NCBI RefSeq assembly: GCF_016888135.1
Contig: NZ_JACSWB010000175.1
Location: 1-64,000, forward strand
Reading direction: 5' to 3'
Length of the DNA stretch: 64,000 nucleotides
From: Leptolyngbya sp. CCY15150
Lineage (GTDB): Bacteria > Cyanobacteriota > Cyanobacteriia > RECH01
Under the pieces are notes generated by a model that did no database searches, was not told the DNA's origin, and saw only the letters and a program-made list of their open reading frames with translations. This document shows, in pieces, positions 1-9,044 of the stretch (position 1 is the stretch's first letter; every line of letters begins with the position of its first letter). Position numbers and translations under genes: made by a program.

Positions 1-86
1 GGCTGTTCATCCATGACTACAATCGCCAAATCAGACAAAAGCTGGCGGAGCAAGGTAACCTCGTTTTTTCCTTTGTCCTGCAATAA
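1..86. other. Unassigned open edge fragment
   Basis: Both strands are open here. On the plus strand a frame starting at base 3 runs 27 codons to a TAA at 84-86 and would be the C-terminal tail of a gene beginning before the window. On the minus strand a frame runs from about base 83 off the edge and has a protein-like composition with a K-x-NE-x-T...LL...V.D pattern that faintly recalls ISAs1-type transposases. I cannot decide between them, and both are too short to name. Confidence 0.2.
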
Positions 87-280
87 AATGCACTACCGAC
101 TATATCTTACTCTGAACAATACCAAAAGTTAATGATTATCTTGGCATGAAGCGTACAGTCCCTCAGTTTTTTGGAGATGCAAAGCATTAAATCTTGATCA
201 CTATCTACCCAGCTACTAACATCATGTCAACTTAATCAAGAACGTCAAAAACACGAAGATTCAGGCATCTTCACGCAGCC

Positions 281-1408
281 TTAGCCACTTCGCAGCTTTT
301 CAATCAAATAGTCTATGTGCTTTCTCACTAAAAAAGATATTTCATCACTAATTTGCGGTGGAATATTATCCTTAATGCAATCAAGGGCTGCTAAGTATGT
401 GTTTAAGGGAGGTGAAGGAGGGAGGGAACTAGAAACTTCGCTTAGATCGCTCACTTTACCTGAAAGTATAGAAATGTATATCATTTCTATATAGTATTTC
501 AATTCTTTTTCAAATTCTTCCATTACTATACTTCGTTGCAAGAGCACATCTTTGTCTTCAATGCTAGAAGATTCCGCAACATATTGTTTCCCAAAGACAG
601 ATTGAATGACAACATCAAGTAACGGTTGTGGGTTTCCAAGCCAGTCGAGAGCTTCACAAACTTTCGAGCTAACAAAGAGTCTTAGAAATTTATCTGAAAG
701 CGAATCAGTCAACTCACCTGCCTTGATGCATGGTCTCATGGTTAACCTCTTATAAAGGGTAGGGAGATTATTAAACAAGACATGGCGAATGGATTCTATG
801 TAAGCTGCCTCACCCTTTTGCCCATTTTCCTTACTTTTACATATGATGCCGACAACATCATATGAGTTTTCAAATAGAACAGGGGAACCGCTATATCCAG
901 GCAGTAGTTGACTACTTAAAAGTTCAAGTTCCAAGACTTTGTGGCGACTGCCGCCTGAAACAAGACGAGATGGGCTTAACTTTGATTGACCAAAGATTTC
1001 TCCTATGTATTTCTGGCGCGTTCCGCTATCTTGGTAGTGACCAAAACTCCAAAACTTAAAATACCTGGAAGCACGATTGAGTTCTGTGTTGCTAAAAAAT
1101 TTTAATCTAAGTGGCCGTTTTCTGAGTAGCTCTTCTCCTTCTACTCTCAAAACTGCCAAGTCATATCCCTTAATCAGTTTACCTAAGTCTTTCTCATCAT
1201 GTCCCACTAATTGAACAGGATAATTTTCATCTATTCTTGCCTTTCCAACTCCACCTACACCACCCAGCACATGTGCACAGGTTAGCCAATAAGTAAAGTT
1301 TTTCTCCTTATGTATTAAAAAACTGCTGCCAAACTCATTTCTATCACTGTCAGCACTGACTATTAAAGATACTGAGTCTTGCGGAGAGCTTTCTTCCATA
1401 GAGAACAT
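281..1408 (-). CDS. Trypsin-like serine peptidase, conflict-system type
   Basis: A 375-residue protein with a chymotrypsin/trypsin-fold N-terminal half. The catalytic triad is readable: His46 in TCAHVLGG, Asp83 in GYDLAVLRV and Ser173 in GYSGSPV. No signal peptide is seen, so it probably acts in the cytoplasm, unlike HtrA. The C-terminal half (about 220-375) is helical, without a recognised motif; such regions in related proteins carry effector-associated adaptor domains, but I cannot assign one. It lies 8 bp downstream of the Trypco1 gene on the same strand, so the two form an operon. Trypco proteins are known to co-occur with trypsin-like peptidases in predicted NTP-dependent conflict systems. 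That it acts as a defence effector is inference. The gene is AT-rich and free of HIP1, unlike the bulk of the window, which suggests horizontal acquisition. Confidence 0.8.
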   Translation of the reverse strand: MFSMEESSPQDSVSLIVSADSDRNEFGSSFLIHKEKNFTYWLTCAHVLGGVGGVGKARIDENYPVQLVGHDEKDLGKLIKGYDLAVLRVEGEELLRKRPLRLKFFSNTELNRASRYFKFWSFGHYQDSGTRQKYIGEIFGQSKLSPSRLVSGGSRHKVLELELLSSQLLPGYSGSPVLFENSYDVVGIICKSKENGQKGEAAYIESIRHVLFNNLPTLYKRLTMRPCIKAGELTDSLSDKFLRLFVSSKVCEALDWLGNPQPLLDVVIQSVFGKQYVAESSSIEDKDVLLQRSIVMEEFEKELKYYIEMIYISILSGKVSDLSEVSSSLPPSPPLNTYLAALDCIKDNIPPQISDEISFLVRKHIDYLIEKLRSG

Positions 1409-1416
1409 TTCCCGAA

Positions 1417-1746
1417 TTAATTACTCGATGAAACGTTGTTTTGCTTGATTATCAATCTAACTTTCAAATTAGCACTAGTTTTTGAGCTGGCTATGTAGAC
1501 ATTGCCTTCACCTTCAAAACATAGACCAACCTCAATCTCAGCCTGCTCTATATGCACTGATTCCTCAACATTTTTCCACGCATTACTAACCGAGTGACAA
1601 ACTCTTTTCAAAACTGGCGACACTACGTCGAGGCTAGATTGAACCCTTTTTGCGGCAGAACCACCAGATATCTGTCGAGCTTCGCTAGGATCAAGCTCTA
1701 CTTCCACAAGAGTCCCATCGTCTAGACGGATCAGTTTGCTATGCAC
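1417..1746 (-). CDS. Trypco1 (CU044_2847-like) trypsin-co-occurring protein
   Basis: A 109-residue protein opening with LIRLDDGTLVEVEL and closing with a beta-rich GLCFEGEGNVYIASSKTSA segment followed by NLKVRLIIK. This two-part layout, an N-terminal strand pair, a helical middle (about 25-70) and a C-terminal EVGLxF...A...KV strand set, is that of the CU044_2847 family, named trypsin-co-occurring domain 1. Members are found next to trypsin-like peptidases, exactly as here, and are thought to link the peptidase to its regulator; their biochemical role is not established. It is the first gene of the pair. An inverted repeat at 1868-1896 upstream could serve as an operator. The assignment rests on recognised sequence pattern plus context. 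Confidence 0.72.
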   Translation of the reverse strand: MHSKLIRLDDGTLVEVELDPSEARQISGGSAAKRVQSSLDVVSPVLKRVCHSVSNAWKNVEESVHIEQAEIEVGLCFEGEGNVYIASSKTSANLKVRLIIKQNNVSSSN

Positions 1747-2191
1747 TGCTTACCAACCTCATGATAATTGGCGTATTGTTATAAGCTTTTGGAAAACCGA
1801 TGCTTGTGAGAATGAGCACTCAGAAGCATGGCGCTATTATAGTGCAACGTTAAATCATGTGCTACTGGTACAAAAGTATACTTAAAGTTTTTGTACTATA
1901 TGATACGTCTAGTGTCTTGCGTAAACGCAATCAATGAATGATTACATGATCCATGACCTCGAAACTCCATAGGGAACTTGGTTATTATTACAATCGAGTC
2001 ACTTTTGCTGTCTAATATGCCTAGCTGGTCAGTGCTCCTCTTTTTGATTGGATTGTAGAATTACGACATATCTTACGTGTTCCATGAACACCACCTTGTT
2101 TCTGTGTGCTTGCCCCTAGAGATACTATCCGCCTTCGGCTCGACCATCGAAGAGGGACTACGGCGGGGCCCGCAGCGCGACCAGATGCTGA
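1747..2191. other. Gene-free AT-rich spacer with an inverted repeat
   Basis: No convincing reading frame. It holds the presumed promoter of the Trypco1-peptidase pair. An 8-bp inverted repeat (gtacaaaa at 1868-1875, ttttgtac at 1889-1896) surrounds a short AT-rich centre about 120 bp upstream of the Trypco1 start and is a candidate regulator site. From about 2100 the composition changes abruptly to GC-rich and merges with the ATPase relic that follows. Confidence 0.5.
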
Positions 2192-2437
2192 GCCTACTTC
2201 ACCGGCGTGTGGCGACAGGCCGAAACCAGCGAGCCACCGGGGCAACCTGAGCTACTGCAAGCCCTCAGCAACGCCCCCTTAGCGCTCCCGGAACTAGTCG
2301 CGGCAACTGGACTCTCTCCTGATGCAGTCACCGCTGCCCTCAAGACCCTCTGCGACCATGATGTGGTGATTCAAGAGGGCGATCGCTTGCAGTTCACCGT
2401 CGAACTCATGCGACGATGGGTACAGCAGCGTTCCTAG
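2192..2437 (+). pseudogene. C-terminal winged-helix relic of an ATPase-like protein
   Basis: An open frame beginning directly after an in-frame stop at 2189-2191, with no good start (the only internal candidate is GTG at 2207). The peptide contains an LLQALSNAPLALPELVAATG-like helix-turn-helix segment, then a V.I.EGDRLQFTVELMRRWV wing and a terminal stop. This is the usual look of the winged-helix tail that follows the ATPase core in STAND/AAA-type proteins. The core is absent. An adjacent upstream frame (about 2060-2200) is also open and GC-rich, so a frameshifted remnant is likely. It carries the only HIP1 site (2379) of the first 4.9 kb, so it probably belongs to the older chromosome. Confidence 0.4.
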
Positions 2438-2538
2438 CGCCATCTATCGAGTATTATCGGCATAGCAGAGATACCCAATCGTCTCCAGCCTCCTAAGATA
2501 CCTTGCCCCTTTCCTATTGCGAGTATCAGAATTTTTCT

Positions 2539-3144
2539 ATGAATGACCTAACGGATGCACTCGATCGAATTCTTGCCTGGATACGGGAGCACAAACCCGA
2601 GTATATCAGTCGGTTTCTGCCAGGATTATCCTTAGACGAACTTAAAACAAAGCTGAAGCCATTCCCCTGCCACCTGCCCCAAGAACTCTATACCCTCTAC
2701 CAATGGCACAACGGCATCAGCAACGATAACTGGGAATGTGGCATCTTTATTAATCATGTATTTCTGGATATAGACTATGCCCTAGATCAAGCCATGGAAG
2801 GATATATCAACGATCCGTTTCAGATCGATGATAGAGGAGAGGAAGATTTGCCAACCTATGTATTTCCCTTCTGTGGTTTTGAAGGAGAGCATTTTGTCGT
2901 CGAGGGGATGGATTTTGAGTCCGACTCATCTCCTGTCTATTTTATGGATCAACTGGGTAAGATTCACTTAGCTTTTACGAGCCTAACCACAATGATGTTG
3001 GCCCTAGCTGAGTGTTATGAGACCGGCCTCTATGAGATTTCTGAAGAAGGACTCATTGAAATTGTAGATGAAGAGGCTTTTGGGGCTGTCCGACTTGCTT
3101 ATAATCCAGGAACTGTGCCCAGAATCTATGATGAAGGATGCTAG
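2539..3144 (+). CDS. SMI1/KNR4 (SUKH) family protein
   Basis: About 201 residues from the ATG at 2539; an in-frame TTG at 2503 is possible but less likely. The family signature is the LPxxLxxLYxWHNG block (LPQELYTLYQWHNGIS, near residue 55 of the chosen form), followed by acidic strands and a hydrophobic FVVEGMD..SPVYFMD segment typical of SUKH folds. SUKH proteins bind partner proteins; many bacterial ones are immunity proteins of contact-dependent or polymorphic toxins, others are housekeeping. No toxin gene is next to it, so an orphan immunity role is only a guess. The protein is strongly acidic. Confidence 0.7.
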   Translation: MNDLTDALDRILAWIREHKPEYISRFLPGLSLDELKTKLKPFPCHLPQELYTLYQWHNGISNDNWECGIFINHVFLDIDYALDQAMEGYINDPFQIDDRGEEDLPTYVFPFCGFEGEHFVVEGMDFESDSSPVYFMDQLGKIHLAFTSLTTMMLALAECYETGLYEISEEGLIEIVDEEAFGAVRLAYNPGTVPRIYDEGC

Positions 3145-3295
3145 GGCAGGTCTCTAAGGTTCAAACAACGGCATATCAGACCATGAGCGGTCTAGGTGCA
3201 TTGACGCTATAGCTTTATCCGACCTACATCTTGGTGAGATGTGCTGGGTCATGCCATCTCTTAACCCAAGCTGAAAGGCTGGTGGACATCTGGGG

Positions 3296-3322
3296 ACGTA
3301 TGGGACACCATTGCTCATACGT
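3296..3322. terminator. Possible hairpin between convergent genes
   Basis: A 7-bp inverted repeat (acgtatg at 3296-3302, catacgt at 3316-3322) lies between the convergent SUKH and methyltransferase genes. There is no strong T-run, so terminator function is weakly supported. Confidence 0.22.
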
Positions 3323-3364
3323 CTTATTGGTTAGCTTGCTATGATCCTATGTGGGCTAAAAGCA

Positions 3365-4456
3365 CTAAAATCGCCTCCAATTTGTTCGTTTTTCCTTAAA
3401 GAGCTCTTTATCTCCACAGACTACCGTTAGCCAATCTAGTCCTCCGATGTAGCTGCCGACTCGAACTTCAGACGAGTAAATGACGTCTAGCCCTGCTATT
3501 TTCAGCATGTCTTCTAGCCCCTCTCGGGAAAAAGACCATAGGTGTACTGGATCCGGCTTGCGCATCAATGGCTTGCCAATCGTTTGTGCAAGGGGAGATG
3601 CTATCAAAATCACCTCTGATCTGAAGCCAGCTAACTGTTCTAGGAAGCTCAGTGGATCGTTGAGATGTTCCATAAACTCAAACATCGAGATAATGTCATA
3701 CGGGTTGTTTTGCGTTGACATTTCAGATAACAAAGAAAAAGCTTCTTTTGTAAAAAACTGGCGATCAGGAAGCTTAAGCTGGTTGGCGAACTTAATTTTC
3801 CCCTCTTGCATATCGCATCCTGTAATCTCCCAGTTTTGGCAGCCGTAGCGCTTGGGATCTACGGAGTTGATAATTTGCCCAAACCCGCATCCGATGTCTA
3901 GCCAACGGATGGCTTGCTCGCTGTTTTTAGTCGAGAGCAAGCCGAATAATACTTCAATTAAATAAACTCCGTAGGATACCCGAAAAGCATGATTGATGTT
4001 ATGCGATAAGGTGCTGTTATCGTTGTAGAATGATTCACCAGAAGAATTTAAGTCTGAATCTACTGCCATATTAGAAAACTTGGCGCTTTGATTGGAGTAG
4101 AACTCATCATACTTCTCAGATGAAAACCGAACATGGGGTTTAAGAGTTTCAGGACGAATATGTCCTGCTTCTAGCGCCTCAGCGGTTCGATTATTAGCTT
4201 GTTCCCATAATGCTAAAGAATTTACGTTCAGCTTAATCGTTTCAATAATTCTATGGATCTTAGCTTCTCTAGCCTTGATCGTTGGTTCAGACAAGACTCT
4301 AGTAGCTTCTTGAATCGTATCAGCCAACATTGCAAAGGCTAGCTGATGATGTTCTTTCAGCGTGGAAACGTTGTCTTCTAAGACTGATAAACTTTCTAAT
4401 TGAATGGGAGAGATAAGAAGATCTATTAGTTCTTGGCATTTTTCAGAATCATACAT
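3365..4456 (-). CDS. SAM-dependent class I methyltransferase
   Basis: A 363-residue protein. The C-terminal half is a Rossmann methyltransferase: motif I WLDIGCGFGQ at about 185-194, an acidic end of strand 2 (TGCDMQ), and the motif IV/post-IV block FEFMEHLNDPLSFL near 260, the layout of the Methyltransf_11/23 families. The N-terminal half (about 1-100) is a helical region with no recognised domain. The substrate is unknown; similar proteins modify small molecules, quinones or glycans. It stands alone, convergent with the SUKH gene, in AT-rich DNA lacking HIP1, which fits an acquired gene. Confidence 0.75.
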   Translation of the reverse strand: MYDSEKCQELIDLLISPIQLESLSVLEDNVSTLKEHHQLAFAMLADTIQEATRVLSEPTIKAREAKIHRIIETIKLNVNSLALWEQANNRTAEALEAGHIRPETLKPHVRFSSEKYDEFYSNQSAKFSNMAVDSDLNSSGESFYNDNSTLSHNINHAFRVSYGVYLIEVLFGLLSTKNSEQAIRWLDIGCGFGQIINSVDPKRYGCQNWEITGCDMQEGKIKFANQLKLPDRQFFTKEAFSLLSEMSTQNNPYDIISMFEFMEHLNDPLSFLEQLAGFRSEVILIASPLAQTIGKPLMRKPDPVHLWSFSREGLEDMLKIAGLDVIYSSEVRVGSYIGGLDWLTVVCGDKELFKEKRTNWRRF

Positions 4457-4936
4457 AACAATTTAATCAGCTCCATGTAGTACGAAATGTCATGCCGCCA
4501 AGTACCTACCTGTCAGGACACATCAGAGTCGAGTTGTTGACCTGAAATCCTACGCCTGAGTTGGTTGTGTAACGATTCCCCAACGGAGAAAGTACCATAG
4601 AATTATATCAATGTCTACATCAATGTCTATAGAATAACCTCTAGAGCAGCAAGTCTCAGGGTCATCATTTCGCTCGATCTTGTTGAGAACAGAATCAATC
4701 GTGCAGGTTGGACAAGCTGCTAGACACCCTGAGAACTACTGTCTGTAAAGAGATCGTTAACGGGCAATCGGAAGAATAACTGGCTTGAGCTTCCTTCTCC
4801 TTTACAGGTTGTAAGACTCCTCCTTTCCTTACGTCAAGATCAGGTTAGATTAACCTATTCATTTTCCAAATTAAACCTATGAGCCTCCCAAATCATTGGG
4901 AATTAGGAGGCTAGATAACCCATCTAGGGCGATCGC
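4457..4936. other. Gene-free spacer with a hairpin
   Basis: No coding frame supported. It holds a short direct duplication around 4607-4630 (two copies of a block containing atcaatgtct) and a stem-loop, agcctcc/ggaggct, at 4879-4912 about 25 bp beyond the phosphoglucomutase stop. That hairpin may terminate the leftward transcript, though no T-run follows it. Confidence 0.4.
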
Positions 4937-6613
<1,677 letters not shown>

Positions 6614-6766
6614 TTATCAGGTCAGTTACCCCTATGGGCAATTTTCTCGGGGAAGGCGATCGCTCCGTAGAATCACCCTTGAGAATCGGTGGTCTGGATC
6701 GTGGATTCCCGTTGATCCAGTGGCATACAGGCAAGCCAGGGGGGCGATCGCGCTCGACTATCCTGC

Positions 6767-7432
6767 CTAGGGTTCTGAAATCCCACAAAACTGTTGGATC
6801 GCTTGCCAAAGTTGGGGCTGCACCTTGCCCAAACTATGATCGTCCTCCAGCTCCACCAAGCTCACCCAGGGGCGATCGGCCGCATAGGCGCGGCTGGCGG
6901 ATATGGGAATCACCTCATCGGATCGTCCATGGAGAATCAAGGTCGGCAGCGATCGCTTCAGGTTCGTTTCATCATAGGTTTGAGCATCGGTGATAAACCC
7001 ATAATGCAGCGGTAGGTGCGCTTGGGCTGTGTAGTGATACACCTGTAGATAGCCGGTGGTTTGCCAGTGGGCCACCTGGTCGGCACCTAGGCGGGGTAGC
7101 CAGTGGTCGAGAAATTGAAAGGCCGGGGCGAGCAACACTAAGCGATCGACGGTGGGTGCCTGTTCTGCCAGCCAAGCAGCGGTGAGGCCGCCAAAGCTGG
7201 AGCCAATCAGGGTCACCGATGAGGAGGCTGTGGCTAGGATCTCCTGCACCTGCTGCAGTTGACGCGTCAGGGTCAGATGGGAGAAGTCGTCTTGGTTGAG
7301 GTCGGGAATCGCCACGGTGATGCCTGATTCTCGTAGGCGATCGCCAAGGTACTGGGCCTTCGCCGATGCGGGGCTGGAGGCAAAGCCATGCAGGTAGATC
7401 ATGGAGGGGCGATCGCGCTCTAGACAAGTCAT
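6767..7432 (-). CDS. YqiA-like alpha/beta-hydrolase esterase
   Basis: A 221-residue alpha/beta-hydrolase with IYLHGFASSPASAKA at the oxyanion region, nucleophile elbow GSSFGG (Ser79), an acid in HGRSDEVIP and the final His in DDHSL. This is the YqiA/YcfP (UPF0227-like) esterase group, acting on short acyl esters; the natural substrate is unknown. Its ATG overlaps the stop of the upstream GNAT gene (ATGA), which supports both this start and translational coupling. Confidence 0.82.
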   Translation of the reverse strand: MTCLERDRPSMIYLHGFASSPASAKAQYLGDRLRESGITVAIPDLNQDDFSHLTLTRQLQQVQEILATASSSVTLIGSSFGGLTAAWLAEQAPTVDRLVLLAPAFQFLDHWLPRLGADQVAHWQTTGYLQVYHYTAQAHLPLHYGFITDAQTYDETNLKRSLPTLILHGRSDEVIPISASRAYAADRPWVSLVELEDDHSLGKVQPQLWQAIQQFCGISEP

Positions 7433-8076
7433 GGGGACGATGGAGTGAGGGCCTTGCCCATCAGCAACTGCTGGGGACGCTTGAGCAACATCGATCCCAC
7501 ACTGGTGTCCGCCCGCTGCAGCCGAAATCCGAGCTGATGGTAAAGCCGGCGCGCATTGGCGTTATTGTCCAACACATGGAGACAAATTTCGGGATAGCCC
7601 CAATCTAAAGCAATCCGCTCACAAACGCCTAGAAGCTGTTTGGCTACCCCCTGCCGCCGATAGTGGGGCTGCACCGCTAGGTTGGAAATATAGAGGTATT
7701 GCTGCCGCTGGGGCTGCCAAAGCTTGGGATAGCGCAGAGCCATTTCCACCGTGCCGGCAATCGGAGCATCCAGCGATCGCCGTCCCTCGGTTGCTACCTC
7801 AGGATCCACCGCCACTAAACAGACCGTATGGGGATCACGAGCATAAAAGCGATGGCGCAAATCCTCATAGATGCCCAAGCGAAACACCGGATTGAGCCAA
7901 GCCCCTAGCCCTTCTTGAGGGTGAAAGCATTGGGTGAGCATGTCAGCGAGGAGCGGCAAGTCTGGCTGCCGCACAGTGCGAATCAGACAAGCTGCACCAT
8001 TTCTGAGGCGATCGCTTGACTGCCAGCTATAGGTCTCAGCAGACGGTTGGGATTGCCCCGTCATAAACGTGGACAT
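7429..8076 (-). CDS. GNAT family N-acetyltransferase
   Basis: A 215-residue acetyltransferase. The acetyl-CoA-binding motif A is NLAVQPHYRRQGVAKQLL (Q/RxxGxA type), followed by the C-terminal motif B region HVLDNNANARRLYHQLGF. The N-terminal 40 residues are extra to the core fold. The acceptor is unknown. It is the first gene of a two-gene operon with the esterase (4-nt overlap). The cyanobacterial set of similar proteins is conserved and uncharacterised as far as I know. Confidence 0.85.
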   Translation of the reverse strand: MSTFMTGQSQPSAETYSWQSSDRLRNGAACLIRTVRQPDLPLLADMLTQCFHPQEGLGAWLNPVFRLGIYEDLRHRFYARDPHTVCLVAVDPEVATEGRRSLDAPIAGTVEMALRYPKLWQPQRQQYLYISNLAVQPHYRRQGVAKQLLGVCERIALDWGYPEICLHVLDNNANARRLYHQLGFRLQRADTSVGSMLLKRPQQLLMGKALTPSSP

Positions 8077-8217
8077 GATGCGGTAAGGGTGAATGGTGTA
8101 GGCGAAACGTAGCGACGTTAGGCGGCACTCTAAACGCAGGAATCTTTTTAGAATTCTAGCGCTTATGAGCTTTGAGGTGGAATAGTAGCCTAGACGCGCT
8201 ACTACGACAACTACTAC

Positions 8218-8277
8218 GTGGACTTATGGTAAGTGGACTTATGGTAAGTGGGCTTATGGTAAGTGGACTTAGTGGTG
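8218..8277. repeat. 15-bp tandem repeat, about four copies
   Basis: The unit gtggacttatggtaa occurs at 8218-8232 and 8233-8247, with one change at 8248-8262, and a degenerate copy follows. A small intergenic microsatellite; no function is seen. Confidence 0.85.
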
Positions 8278-8304
8278 GACTCATAAGTGAACTCAATTAG
8301 TCAA

Positions 8305-8390
8305 TTCAAGTCAATGAAGCTTGACAGGTTGCGACGGCGCTCAACCCTCTTCTCATCAGGATTTGAGCCTTAAGCGCCGTCAATATGAGC
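8305..8390. repeat. Dispersed intergenic repeat, copy A
   Basis: Shares about 65 bp with copy B at 13874-13940: both have caagtcaatgaa, then gctcaacc, then atcaggatt in the same order and spacing. Copy A also contains a 9-bp inverted repeat, gacggcgct (8333-8341) and agcgccgtc (8373-8381), with an inner ctcaa/ttgag pair, so it can fold as a hairpin. Confidence 0.65.
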
Positions 8391-9044
8391 AACGTCACCC
8401 TGCTTACCAATAGTTCCATCTAGACTACGGCTCTAACCTTTAATTCTGGGGGAAGCAGGGTGTTGAGGGCCAGGGACGTCGATTCACGCTTCTCAACAAG
8501 ATAGTTTAGGAATAAAGCTTCTATGATAAAAGTTGGGAATACTAAAGCAACCCAGTTTGTGCAGGGGCATGGAGTGGATGGCAAGGTTGCGACTACCCTC
8601 GACAACCATCAAAGCTTGGGAGCTTCGGCTCACCCTCTAGTGTGCGATAGGCTGCTTAAGTGTAGTGCGGTAGCCGATGTCAAGGCTAACGATGCTCAGC
8701 AAGAAGGCTAGAATCTTAAGCAGGCTATCAGACGATTGAACGAGACAAATTTCTCTGGGTGCATCAGACCAGTCCTGAATAACTGAATATTCGTTGAATG
8801 ACGTGATTAATGTGCGATCGCATTCACTCTGCCTACTCTTACCTACCAACGGAGTTTGTCCAGCAGCAGGGCCACCTATGACGGGTTATGGGCCTGTGGT
8901 TCTCCTCAACTCAGCCCGAGGCTGCCACAGTTCAGAATCTCGTGCTAACCGTCCTCGTGTGACAACATCGTTCCATTTTTGAGGTCATGCAATCTACCCC
9001 CCTACTCTCATCAGACGAATGCCCCCATGGCAGGAGCATAGTGC

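Larger units (their letters stand above)
8077..9044. other. 970-bp spacer without a supported gene
   Basis: Several short frames on both strands have no family resemblance, no ribosome site and unlikely composition, so I leave them out. The spacer holds a 15-bp tandem repeat (8218-8277), a dispersed repeat with an internal hairpin (8305-8390) and the promoter region of cyaC. It may be the remains of decayed genes. Confidence 0.5.

Noticed and set aside
2021-2245. 74-codon minus frame near the ATPase relic
   Set aside because: No recognisable sequence and it overlaps the better-supported plus-strand relic.
8420-8982. Four short frames in the 8.1-9.0 kb spacer
   Set aside because: No ribosome sites, no family resemblance, mutually overlapping on both strands.
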